This document shows positions 6,839 to 12,600 of a stretch of DNA of 15,079 nt, in pieces; the first letter of the stretch is position 1; each line of letters begins with the position of its first letter. This stretch comes from Deltaproteobacteria bacterium (lineage in GTDB: Bacteria > Desulfobacterota > Desulfobaccia > Desulfobaccales > 0-14-0-80-60-11): contig VGSO01000025.1 of assembly GCA_016874945.1 (NCBI GenBank), positions 1-15,079 on the forward strand, given 5' to 3'. The notes under the pieces are model-generated. The model made no database searches and was not told the origin of the DNA. It was given only the letters and a program-made list of their open reading frames with translations. The position numbers and the translations under genes are program-made.

Positions 6839-7324
6839 GTGCCATACAGAAAACCGAAAACCGAAAACCGAAAACCATCTTCTGGCGGCTTCACGTTGCT
6901 GGAGCTGGTGGCGGTGTTGGCTCTCATGAGCCTTCTCCTGGGATTGGTGCTGCCGGGGATGTACCGCAGTTGGATGCGGGAACGGGAGCGGGCCAGCCTC
7001 AGGCAGTTGACCGTTAGCCTCAAGGCCGCCCGCAGCGCTGCCGCCACCCAGCATCGCCGGGTTCGGGTCTTTGTGAACGTCAAGTCCGGGCGCTACCGGG
7101 TGGAGGGGCTTACCGGAACCGGGGAGCTGGCTCCGGGGGTCGGCATCAAAGACGCTCATCTGGTGTGGCAGGATATGGAAAAACGCCAGGGTTTCATTGC
7201 GTTTTATGGGGATGGCACTTCCAGCGGCGGCAAACTGGCTCTCACCGGACTGACAGGGGAGCAGATCCTGGAAGTGGAAATCATCACCGGAAAGGTGTCC
7301 ATTAGGACCGAAGGGAAGACTTAA
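6839..7324 (+). CDS. gspH: minor pseudopilin GspH
   Basis: 161 residues from the GTG at 6839; the in-frame ATG at 6794 (176 residues) and TTG at 6818 are alternatives, and none has a clear ribosome site. GTG is preferred because it gives a 17-residue basic leader ending Ser-Ser-Gly-Gly before FTLLELVAVL, the prepilin cleavage site, with Glu+5 present. The hydrophobic helix is followed by a GspH/FimT-type globular domain with RQLTVSLKAARSAAATQHRRV, the usual start of this family, and a terminal EVEIITGKVSI strand. GspH is one of the minor pseudopilins in the pseudopilus tip region. The leader is encoded largely by AAAACCG heptamer repeats (see 6850-6877). FimT or another type IV minor pilin is possible in isolation; position after gspG fixes the call. 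Confidence 0.85.
   Translation: MPYRKPKTENRKPSSGGFTLLELVAVLALMSLLLGLVLPGMYRSWMRERERASLRQLTVSLKAARSAAATQHRRVRVFVNVKSGRYRVEGLTGTGELAPGVGIKDAHLVWQDMEKRQGFIAFYGDGTSSGGKLALTGLTGEQILEVEIITGKVSIRTEGKT
6850..6877 (+). repeat. AAAACCG heptamer repeat inside the gspH leader-coding region
   Basis: Three exact AAAACCG units and a fourth ending in A (AAAACCA). It is the reverse complement of the CGGTTTT array at 4982-5009. Seven is not a multiple of three, and every in-frame start candidate of gspH (6794, 6818, 6839) lies upstream, so gain or loss of one unit would shift the gene out of frame. Confidence 0.8.
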
Positions 7325-7445
7325 ATCAACCACTAAGACACCAGGACACAAAGATTATCCCAAGGAAAATTTTTTCGGCGCGGAGCGCTGACGCACCAGG
7401 CCACACCATCAATAAACTCGGTGTCTGGGTGAGGAAATATCTTTC

Positions 7446-7844
7446 ATGAAATCCAAAGCTACTAACCACGCCGGTTTCAGCCTGCTGGAAGTCCTGGTAG
7501 CCACCACCTTGATGGGCCTGGTGCTGGTAGTCCTAATCCAGATCCTTACCACCGTGCTCCGGGCCCAGGAAACTACCCGGGCTCATGTCCAGGCCCTCAT
7601 GGTGGCGGAGAAGGTTCTTCAGGAGCAATGTGACATTCGCAAGTTGGAAGAGGCCAACTATCAAGGCCAGGACGGCCGTTACGGCTACCGGGTGCGGGTG
7701 ACCCCCCAGTACGAGACCAAGGTTCCTAATACAAACAAGCAAATCAAATGCTTCCTCATTCAGGTTACCGTTTCCTGGCGGGAGCGGGGCCGGGATAAGT
7801 CCGTGGACCTGCAGACCGCCAGGATCGCCGCCCTTAAGAGTTAG
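7446..7844 (+). CDS. gspI: minor pseudopilin GspI
   Basis: 132 residues, normal length. The leader MKSKATNHAG (10 residues) precedes FSLLEVLVATTLMGLVLV, the GspI form of the prepilin signal, with cleavage after Gly10 and Glu15 at +5. The helix continues through a region with QETTRAHVQALMVAEKVLQE, comparable to the conserved AxxLAxxKLEE stretch of GspI, then a small sheet with YGYRVRV and CFLIQVTVSW strands. With GspJ and GspK it forms the tip complex that starts pseudopilus assembly. A good ribosome site GAGGA (7431-7435) is 10 bases before the ATG. The 121-bp spacer from gspH holds the string ACTAAGACACCAGGACACAAAG-like A/C-rich sequence of dispersed-repeat type and no gene. Confidence 0.9.
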   Translation: MKSKATNHAGFSLLEVLVATTLMGLVLVVLIQILTTVLRAQETTRAHVQALMVAEKVLQEQCDIRKLEEANYQGQDGRYGYRVRVTPQYETKVPNTNKQIKCFLIQVTVSWRERGRDKSVDLQTARIAALKS

Positions 7845-7847
7845 TTG

Positions 7848-7880
7848 CCAGTGGTTAGTGACCTGTGACCAGTGATCACT
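7848..7880 (+). repeat. short CCAGTG-type repeats between gspI and gspJ
   Basis: The spacer contains CCAGTGGT (7848-7855), TAGTGACC, TGTGACC and CCAGTGAT (7869-7876), ending in the perfect 10-bp palindrome AGTGATCACT (7871-7880). CCAGTGAT occurs again twice just before and inside the gspD start region (12595-12602 and 12608-12615). It occupies the place where a ribosome site for gspJ would be expected. Confidence 0.5.
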
Positions 7881-7885
7881 CATTT

Positions 7886-8512
7886 ATGGAGAATCACCAG
7901 AAAATTTACGGCAACGCGGGCTTCACGTTGCTGGAGCTCATGGTGGCCTTGGGCTTGACGGCTCTCCTGTCCCTGGTGGCCTTCACCGCTCTGAACCTGA
8001 GTCTGAAAGGAGTGCGCCGGGGTCAATTTGCGGCGGAGCAGCTCCAGGAATTGCGGGTGGGCCGCACCATCCTGGAGCGCTCCCTGAGGTCCGGGGTGCG
8101 GGGAGTTCCGGGAAAAAGCCTCTATTTCTTGGGGGAGCCGCACCAGGTGCGGTTTTTAACCGTCCTCCCCCTGGAAGCCCATAGTCTGGGGGGAATTTAT
8201 CACTGGCGGCCGCTCCTGGGCCAGGATGAGGCCGGCCGGGGAGTCCTGGCGGTGGAGCAGGTCAACAGCCGGGATTGGCAGGAGAACCCTGAGGTGGTGG
8301 AGATCCGCCAGATAATCTTACGGGGGGTGACTGCCCTGACTTTTTCCTATGGCCGGGGCGGGGAAGAAAAGGAAGCCTGGGACGCGGAAAAAGAAAAGCA
8401 CCTGCCCGACTGGGTGCGGGTGAAACTGGGCCTGGTGGGACAGGAATCCCAGGAATGGCTGATTCCCATCTATGTGGCGGAAAATAAAGCTGGGCCAAGT
8501 GGGCCAAGGTAA
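7886..8512 (+). CDS. gspJ: minor pseudopilin GspJ
   Basis: 208 residues from the ATG at 7886; an in-frame GTG at 7865 would add 7 residues. Neither has a clear ribosome site. The ATG gives a 12-residue leader ending Gly-Asn-Ala-Gly before FTLLELMVALGLTALLSLVAF, with cleavage after Gly12 and Glu+5 intact. Long GspJ-type globular domain with an early LRVGRTILERSLRS helix (family: RxLxxLxRDL/R), QVRFLTV strand and the late LPDWVRVKLGL strand before the end, where GspJ proteins read P-x-x-V-x-V-x-L. It partners GspI and GspK in the tip complex. The 3' end overlaps gspK by 41 bases if gspK starts at 8472. Confidence 0.88.
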   Translation: MENHQKIYGNAGFTLLELMVALGLTALLSLVAFTALNLSLKGVRRGQFAAEQLQELRVGRTILERSLRSGVRGVPGKSLYFLGEPHQVRFLTVLPLEAHSLGGIYHWRPLLGQDEAGRGVLAVEQVNSRDWQENPEVVEIRQIILRGVTALTFSYGRGGEEKEAWDAEKEKHLPDWVRVKLGLVGQESQEWLIPIYVAENKAGPSGPR

Positions 8513-9506
8513 CTGCAGAGGCCGGACCCCTGCCTCACTTAACACCCCGTCCGGGAAAGGTGAGGAAGGGGTGATCCTGCTGCTGGTGATGTGGGTCCTG
8601 GTGCTCATCAGCGTACTGATACTGAGCTATGCTAAGGAATGGCGCACCGAAATCAAACTCACCTCCAACTACCGGGACGCCCAGCAGGCCCGCCGCCTGG
8701 CTGAGGCCGGGGTCTTTTACGCCTTGGGCAAACTCGCGGAAACCAAGGTCACTGAGATCCGCCGGACCCCGGGATTTGCAGAGCAGCCTCTGCCGGCCTC
8801 CATCTGGCGGCTGGACCAGACCTCCCGGATCATTGAGCTCCCGGGGGGGGAGGTGGAAGTCCGGGTGGGGGATGAGGGGGGCAAAATCAACTTGAATCAA
8901 GCCAACGAGATGACCCTGACCAATTTCTTCATGGCCTTGGGAATGACCCCGGACCGGATTAAGACCTTAGTCGCCAACATTCTGGATTGGCGGAAACAGC
9001 CGGGTGCTCCGCCTCCTCCCTCTACCCTTATATCTCCGGGGGGATTCCGCCCGGAGAGGGCGATGTCCTCTTCCCGTAGAACCCGTTTCGATACGGTGGA
9101 GGAACTGGCCTGGGTCAAGGGCTTTGAAAACAGCCCCCTGCTTCCTCGCCTGTCCGACTGGTTCACGGTGATGTCCCTCAGCGTCAACATAAACGTAAAC
9201 ACCGCCCCCTTGGAAGTTTTGCAGGCCGTAGGCTTTTCTCCGGACCAGGCCCTCACCATTATTTCCAGCAGGCAGGCGGCGCCTTACCGCCAGATGCAGG
9301 AGCTGCCGCCCCGGGCGGCTGATCCCCGGATCACCCAGACCCAGGCGCCCTTCAGCTTCCAGAGTTCGCCTTTTTGCACCATAAAAGCCACGGGCATGGT
9401 AAATAATAAGAAGGCGCGCCACACCATCAAGGTGCTGGCTCGCCTGGATCTGGCCGCCGAAGTCCCCTGGGGCATCATAAACTGGGTCGATGATTTTCCC
9501 GGATAA
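8472..9506 (+). CDS. gspK: minor pseudopilin GspK
   Basis: 344 residues from ATG 8472, or 335 from an in-frame GTG at 8499; both starts overlap gspJ and lack a clear ribosome site. GspK caps the pseudopilus tip. The prepilin site is the GspK form without Glu+5: GEEG then VILLLVMWVLVLISVLILSY, implying a long leader of 33 (or 24) residues. After LTSNYRDAQQARRLAEAGV, the usual GspK helix, comes the large alpha domain with KINLNQAN (~138-145), LDWRKQ, TVEELAWVKG and the helix-hairpin-helix-like segment VNINVNTAPLEVLQAVGF. The C-terminal strand region has YRQMQEL and FCTIKATGMV. Length and motifs are typical. It is the last gene before the repeat island and may end the first transcript. Confidence 0.92.
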   Translation: MWRKIKLGQVGQGNCRGRTPASLNTPSGKGEEGVILLLVMWVLVLISVLILSYAKEWRTEIKLTSNYRDAQQARRLAEAGVFYALGKLAETKVTEIRRTPGFAEQPLPASIWRLDQTSRIIELPGGEVEVRVGDEGGKINLNQANEMTLTNFFMALGMTPDRIKTLVANILDWRKQPGAPPPPSTLISPGGFRPERAMSSSRRTRFDTVEELAWVKGFENSPLLPRLSDWFTVMSLSVNINVNTAPLEVLQAVGFSPDQALTIISSRQAAPYRQMQELPPRAADPRITQTQAPFSFQSSPFCTIKATGMVNNKKARHTIKVLARLDLAAEVPWGIINWVDDFPG

Positions 9507-9513
9507 AGGATTT

Positions 9514-9522
9514 TGCTATACT
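9514..9522 (+). promoter_or_regulatory. candidate extended -10 element at the start of the gspK-gspL gap
   Basis: TGCTATACT is an extended -10 (TG-N-TATACT, 5/6 to TATAAT). A -35 hexamer at the right distance is poor (TTTTCC, 9494-9499). If active it would make a transcript with a leader of about 560 bases crossing the repeat island into gspL. A sequence match only. Confidence 0.25.
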
Positions 9523-9572
9523 GATGCATAACAGATTTGCTTTAAGGTTGGTCGCGGCGTGCTCTACACAGA

Positions 9573-9632
9573 GACTTTTTTTCCGGGCAGTCGCTCATGA
9601 ATCTGCGGCTCTCTCAAAACAATGAAAAGTAT
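9573..9632 (+). repeat. degenerate ~58-bp unit, copy 1
   Basis: First of three related units in the gspK-gspL gap. Shared landmarks are GCAGTCGCTCATG, CTGCGGC and a terminal ATGAAAAGT. Copies 2 and 3 lie at 9666-9722 and 9938-9999. Copies 1 and 3 are directly followed by REP-like hairpins. Confidence 0.5.
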
Positions 9633-9633
9633 T

Positions 9634-9660
9634 GGTGGCACAGGCTTTCCAGCCTGTGCA
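9634..9660 (+). repeat. REP-like hairpin, direct copy
   Basis: Palindrome with arms GCACAGGCT / AGCCTGTGC and a short loop. It is the same family as the arms at 1555-1632, and the reverse complement of 10024-10050 matches it over 26 of 27 bases. Confidence 0.85.
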
Positions 9661-9665
9661 TCTTG

Positions 9666-9722
9666 AACTTTTCAAAGCAGTCGCACATGGGCCTTTGGCC
9701 CACCCGTAAGGCATGAAAATTT
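9666..9722 (+). repeat. degenerate ~58-bp unit, copy 2
   Basis: Begins with AACTTTTCA, then GCAGTCGCACATG, GGCCCACCCG and GCATGAAAATT. It contains a perfect small hairpin, TGGGCC (9688-9693) / GGCCCA (9697-9702) with loop TTT. Unlike copies 1 and 3 it is not followed by a REP-like hairpin but by the palindromic element at 9731. Confidence 0.55.
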
Positions 9723-9730
9723 GTCGGGGA

Positions 9731-9872
9731 TATTATGAGGCTCTGGCAAAATTACTTATTGCCGCCCCTTGTCATTCTGAGCGAAGCGAAGAATCTCGTA
9801 TTTACAAGAGGTTGAGATCCTTCACTTCGTTCAGGATGACAACAAAACGAGTTTTGCAAGAGCCTCATTATG
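9731..9872 (+). mobile_element. 142-bp nested palindromic MITE-like element
   Basis: Terminal inverted repeats 9731-9751 and 9852-9872 match at 18 of 21 positions (core ATGAGGCTCT / AGAGCCTCAT). Nested inside, 9769-9797 and 9814-9842 pair at 25 of 29 positions around a 16-base loop; this inner arm begins TTGTCATTCTGAGCGAAGCG, a palindrome type that is widespread in bacterial intergenic DNA. It has no coding capacity. Size, nested inverted ends and location in a repeat cluster fit a non-autonomous miniature element; no clear target duplication was found. Confidence 0.6.
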
Positions 9873-9937
9873 TAAACTAATTTAATGCGCCAATTATTGT
9901 AACTAATTAAAATAACTATATATTATTGGTTATCCAA

Positions 9938-9999
9938 CAAACTTTTCAGGTCAGCTCCTCATGGTCCTGCGGCCCACCCGCAAACCATGAAAAGTTTTG
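9938..9999 (+). repeat. degenerate ~58-bp unit, copy 3
   Basis: Begins CAAACTTTTCA and ends TGAAAAGTTTTG, so its ends are inverted repeats; inside, TCATGGT pairs with ACCATGA and TGCGG with CCGCA, making it a foldable unit. It shares GGCCCACCCG and CATGAAAAGT with copy 2. REP-like hairpins follow at once. The stretch 9873-9937 between the MITE-like element and this unit is AT-rich with nothing recognisable. Confidence 0.55.
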
Positions 10000-10001
10000 T
10001 A

Positions 10002-10050
10002 GCCGCAGGCTTCAGCCTGCGCCGGCACAGGCTGGAAAGCCTGTGCCACC
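10002..10050 (+). repeat. pair of adjacent REP-like hairpins
   Basis: 10002-10023 is a diverged member (stem GCAGGC / GCCTGC, loop TTCA). 10024-10047 is a perfect 10-bp stem, GGCACAGGCT with AGCCTGTGCC, loop GGAA, and with its flank (to 10050) is the inverted copy of 9634-9660. The pair ends 43 bases before the gspL start. Confidence 0.85.
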
Positions 10051-10092
10051 CAATTTACGGAACTTTTCATAACAGGGAAATATTCAAACTTG

Positions 10093-11508
10093 ATGAACCG
10101 TCTTCGTAACTGGGCGCAAACCCTCACCTCCGAGCTCCTGGCCGGGGCCGCCGGCCTGGGGATTTACCTGGACCGCGCCGGGCTGACCCTGGTCCACCTG
10201 GAAAAGGGGCTTGGCGGAGCGCAGATCAAGCATTACCACCATTTCCCCTGCACCCTGGAGCTGCTGGAGGACCTTAGTCTGCCCCTCCAGGAAAATCTCT
10301 CCCGCTGGGGCCTGGGAGGCTGCCCGGTGAGCCTGGCGGTGGCCCGGGACCTGGGGTTCACCCAGCAGGTCAGCCTGCCCAAGGCCGCGGGGGAGAACCT
10401 GGCCCAAGTGGTGGCCTACGAACTGGACCGGTTCCTGCCTCTGCCGGCGGAAAACCTTTTCTATGACTTCCAGGTCTTGGGAGATACGGAAACGGAAATC
10501 CATCTCATGCTCCTGGCCCTCCCCCGGGGGCCGCTGGAGCGCTGCTTAAACCTCCTGATTCAGGCGGGGGTGCGTCCCCTGGCCCTGGAACCCGCCCCTC
10601 AAGCCGCGGCCAACGTCTTCGCCCTGCTGGCTGGACGCCTTCCCTCTTCCTGGCTGTTACTCCATCTGGAGTCGGAAGGCTATGAGTTGGCCCAGGTTCA
10701 AGGCCGCACCCTGCAGGCTTTTTATCAGAAGCGGACTTCCCCCGGGAAACTACGGGGACTCCTGGCCCAAGACCTGGAACGCCTAACCGGGGCGGTAAAC
10801 GGTTCCAAGGCCGTTTGCCTCTATGGACCGGAGAACCTGGGGCTGGAGGTTGGCGCCATTATTAAGAACCAGGGTCTGGAGGTGGTCCCGGCCCAAGCCC
10901 TTTCCCTGGCAGGTCTGCCGCCGGAGGCCGACCCCGGGGTGGCTTTGCCCGCGGTGGGGGCCGCCATGCGAGCCCTGGGAAAAGTGCCCTTCAAGGCCAA
11001 TCTCCTGCCCGAAGACCAACGGGCTCCGGTAAAAGTAGGTGGATTTTCCTTAAATAAACTATTATTGTTAACCTTAGCCGGATTGGTGGTCATCTGGCTG
11101 GGCAGCGCCTTCATCCACAAACGGGTTCTCCTTTACCAGGCGGACCAGCAGTTGGCCCAAATCACCCCGGAAGTGCGGCAGGTCGAAGGACTGCTGGAAG
11201 AAACCCGGAATCAGGTCAAAATGTTGCAAAGCGTGCGGCGCTTGGAGCAAGCTCCAGATAAGTTAAAAATTCTCAAGGACTTAACTGCGGTAATTCCGGA
11301 CAACACCTGGCTCTTTCACGTGCGCATCAGCCGCCAGAACATAGAGATGAGCGGCATGTCCAGGTCCGCCTCGGACCTGATACCTTTGCTGGACAAATCC
11401 GGCTGGCTTACAAAAACCGAATTTGCCTCACCCATAGTGACCGATGCTACTAAGCTCGAACATTTTAAAATTAAAGCAGAAATTAAAATCCTGGAACCTG
11501 CTTCCTGA
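10093..11508 (+). CDS. gspL: type II secretion inner-membrane protein GspL
   Basis: 471 residues from the ATG at 10093; a TTG one codon earlier is less likely. GspL is bitopic: the cytoplasmic actin-like (PilM-like) part recruits GspE, and the periplasmic part pairs with GspM. Residues ~15-310 fit this fold: GLGIYLDRAGLTLVHLEKG (first actin-like strands), VSLPKAAGENLAQVVAYELDRFLPLP (the PilM/GspL signature helix) and NLLPEDQR shortly before the membrane. One membrane helix at ~320-342, a coiled segment (~350-390), then a small PilN-like domain with IPDNTWLFHVRIS and IEMSGMSRSASDLIPLLDKS. Only a weak AGGG lies ~16 bases upstream. It follows the 586-bp repeat island, so it may start a second transcription unit. 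The 3' end overlaps gspM by 65 bases. Confidence 0.9.
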   Translation: MNRLRNWAQTLTSELLAGAAGLGIYLDRAGLTLVHLEKGLGGAQIKHYHHFPCTLELLEDLSLPLQENLSRWGLGGCPVSLAVARDLGFTQQVSLPKAAGENLAQVVAYELDRFLPLPAENLFYDFQVLGDTETEIHLMLLALPRGPLERCLNLLIQAGVRPLALEPAPQAAANVFALLAGRLPSSWLLLHLESEGYELAQVQGRTLQAFYQKRTSPGKLRGLLAQDLERLTGAVNGSKAVCLYGPENLGLEVGAIIKNQGLEVVPAQALSLAGLPPEADPGVALPAVGAAMRALGKVPFKANLLPEDQRAPVKVGGFSLNKLLLLTLAGLVVIWLGSAFIHKRVLLYQADQQLAQITPEVRQVEGLLEETRNQVKMLQSVRRLEQAPDKLKILKDLTAVIPDNTWLFHVRISRQNIEMSGMSRSASDLIPLLDKSGWLTKTEFASPIVTDATKLEHFKIKAEIKILEPAS

Positions 11509-12097
11509 GGGACTTACTCCCCAGCAGCGCCGCCTGGCCTGGATTCTGGGGGGAGGTTTGGCCATCATCTTCCTTTATCTGGCGGTGATCAGCCCCATTA
11601 TCTCCCTGGAGGAGTCCTGGTCCCAGGAACTGGCCCGCAAGCGCCAGTTGGGGGGCAAGTACCAGGCTCTGTTGGCCAGCAAGGCCAAGGTGGAGCAGGC
11701 TAACAAGGCCATGAAAACCGCCGTGAGCCAGATGGAGGGGCAGTTCCTTACCGGGGCCAACCCCGCGGTGGCCGCCGCGGACCTCCAGGAAATATTAAAA
11801 AACCTTGCCAGCAACCACGGGGCGACCCTTACCAGCACCAAGATCTTGACGGCCCGGGATGCCGGGGCCTACCTGGAAGTGCCGGTGCAGGTGCAACTTT
11901 CCGTCACTGTGCCCCAACTGGTGACCATTCTCTACAACCTGGAACATCATAAGAAATTCCTTTTCATCCCCGAAATGGAAGTAAGTTCCCCCCGCTGGGT
12001 ATCGGGGACGCAGAAAGAAACGAGTTCGCTGCAAGTCAACCTGGTGGTCTCCGGAATCATCAAGAAAGGGCCGGAGAAAAAGGGGACCACAAGTTGA
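11444..12097 (+). CDS. gspM: type II secretion protein GspM (PilO-like)
   Basis: 217 residues. GspM is a small inner-membrane protein that stabilises GspL. The ATG at 11444 lies within gspL and has no ribosome site; the only later start candidates before the membrane helix are rare codons (ATT 11462, CTG 11498), so translational coupling from gspL is likely. The N-terminus has the basic KLKQKLKSW followed by GLTPQQRRLAW, like the LSPRERRL motif of GspM. One membrane helix at ~31-53, a coiled coil at ~55-100 (EESWSQELARKRQLGGKYQ), then a ferredoxin-like domain from ~110 with LQEILKNLASNHGATL and VPQLVTILYNLEHHKKFLFIPEMEV, as in GspM/PilO. Its stop overlaps the gspC start by one base (TGATG). 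Confidence 0.85.
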   Translation: MLLSSNILKLKQKLKSWNLLPEGLTPQQRRLAWILGGGLAIIFLYLAVISPIISLEESWSQELARKRQLGGKYQALLASKAKVEQANKAMKTAVSQMEGQFLTGANPAVAAADLQEILKNLASNHGATLTSTKILTARDAGAYLEVPVQVQLSVTVPQLVTILYNLEHHKKFLFIPEMEVSSPRWVSGTQKETSSLQVNLVVSGIIKKGPEKKGTTS

Positions 12098-12591
12098 TGA
12101 GCCGCCGGGGCCTGCTCTGGCATCTCCTGCTGCTTCTGGCCAACGGCCTGCTGCTGTGGGGCATTGTCCACATCTGGTGGAGTGAAGAAGGCACCCCTGC
12201 GGTCACCCGGACTCCGGGGCCGGAAGTCCCCAGCACTCCCTTGCTGCGGGATACTCAGGCCCTCAACGCCTTTAGGACGGTATCCACCAAAAATCTTTTT
12301 GCCCAGGACCGCACCGGGCCTGAACTCACCGGGGGCCCCAGCGGCAAAACCAAAAGCAGCCTGGAAGGCCGCCAACTCCTGGGGGTCATCATCATTGGAA
12401 ACGACCGGGCCGCCCTCATCGGCCGGACTGCCACCGGCGGGCGTTCTTCCTCCGGCGGGAGCAAGGGTCCGGAAGTGGAGGTGGTGCATCAGGGGGAGGA
12501 ATGGGAGGGCTTCAAGGTGGTGGAAATCTCTAACGAGGCCGTGGTTTTCCAAGGCCAAGAAGGACGGAAGACTCTGAATTTTCCTGATTAG
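12097..12591 (+). CDS. gspC: short GspC-like protein, HR domain without PDZ
   Basis: 164 residues, shorter than enterobacterial GspC (~270-300). GspC ties the inner-membrane platform to the N0 domain of the GspD secretin. Seen: short basic cytoplasmic start MSRR, one membrane helix ~6-27 (LLWHLLLLLANGLLLWGIVHIWW), a linker with several Pro, then the HR-type domain from ~62: KNLFAQDR, LEGRQLLGVIIIGNDRAALIG and the paired strands VVEISNEAVVFQGQEGRKTLNF. It ends there, so no PDZ or coiled-coil domain is present; PilP of type IV pili has the same simple architecture. Start ATG overlaps the gspM stop; AAGGGGA lies ~10 bases upstream. The gene precedes gspD directly, as expected for a partner pair. 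Confidence 0.85.
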   Translation: MSRRGLLWHLLLLLANGLLLWGIVHIWWSEEGTPAVTRTPGPEVPSTPLLRDTQALNAFRTVSTKNLFAQDRTGPELTGGPSGKTKSSLEGRQLLGVIIIGNDRAALIGRTATGGRSSSGGSKGPEVEVVHQGEEWEGFKVVEISNEAVVFQGQEGRKTLNFPD

Positions 12592-12600
12592 AGGCCAGTG

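Noticed and set aside
9634..10050. Repeats in the gspK-gspL gap as a CRISPR array
   Set aside because: The copies are palindromic, few, in both orientations and irregularly spaced, with no spacer pattern and no cas genes.
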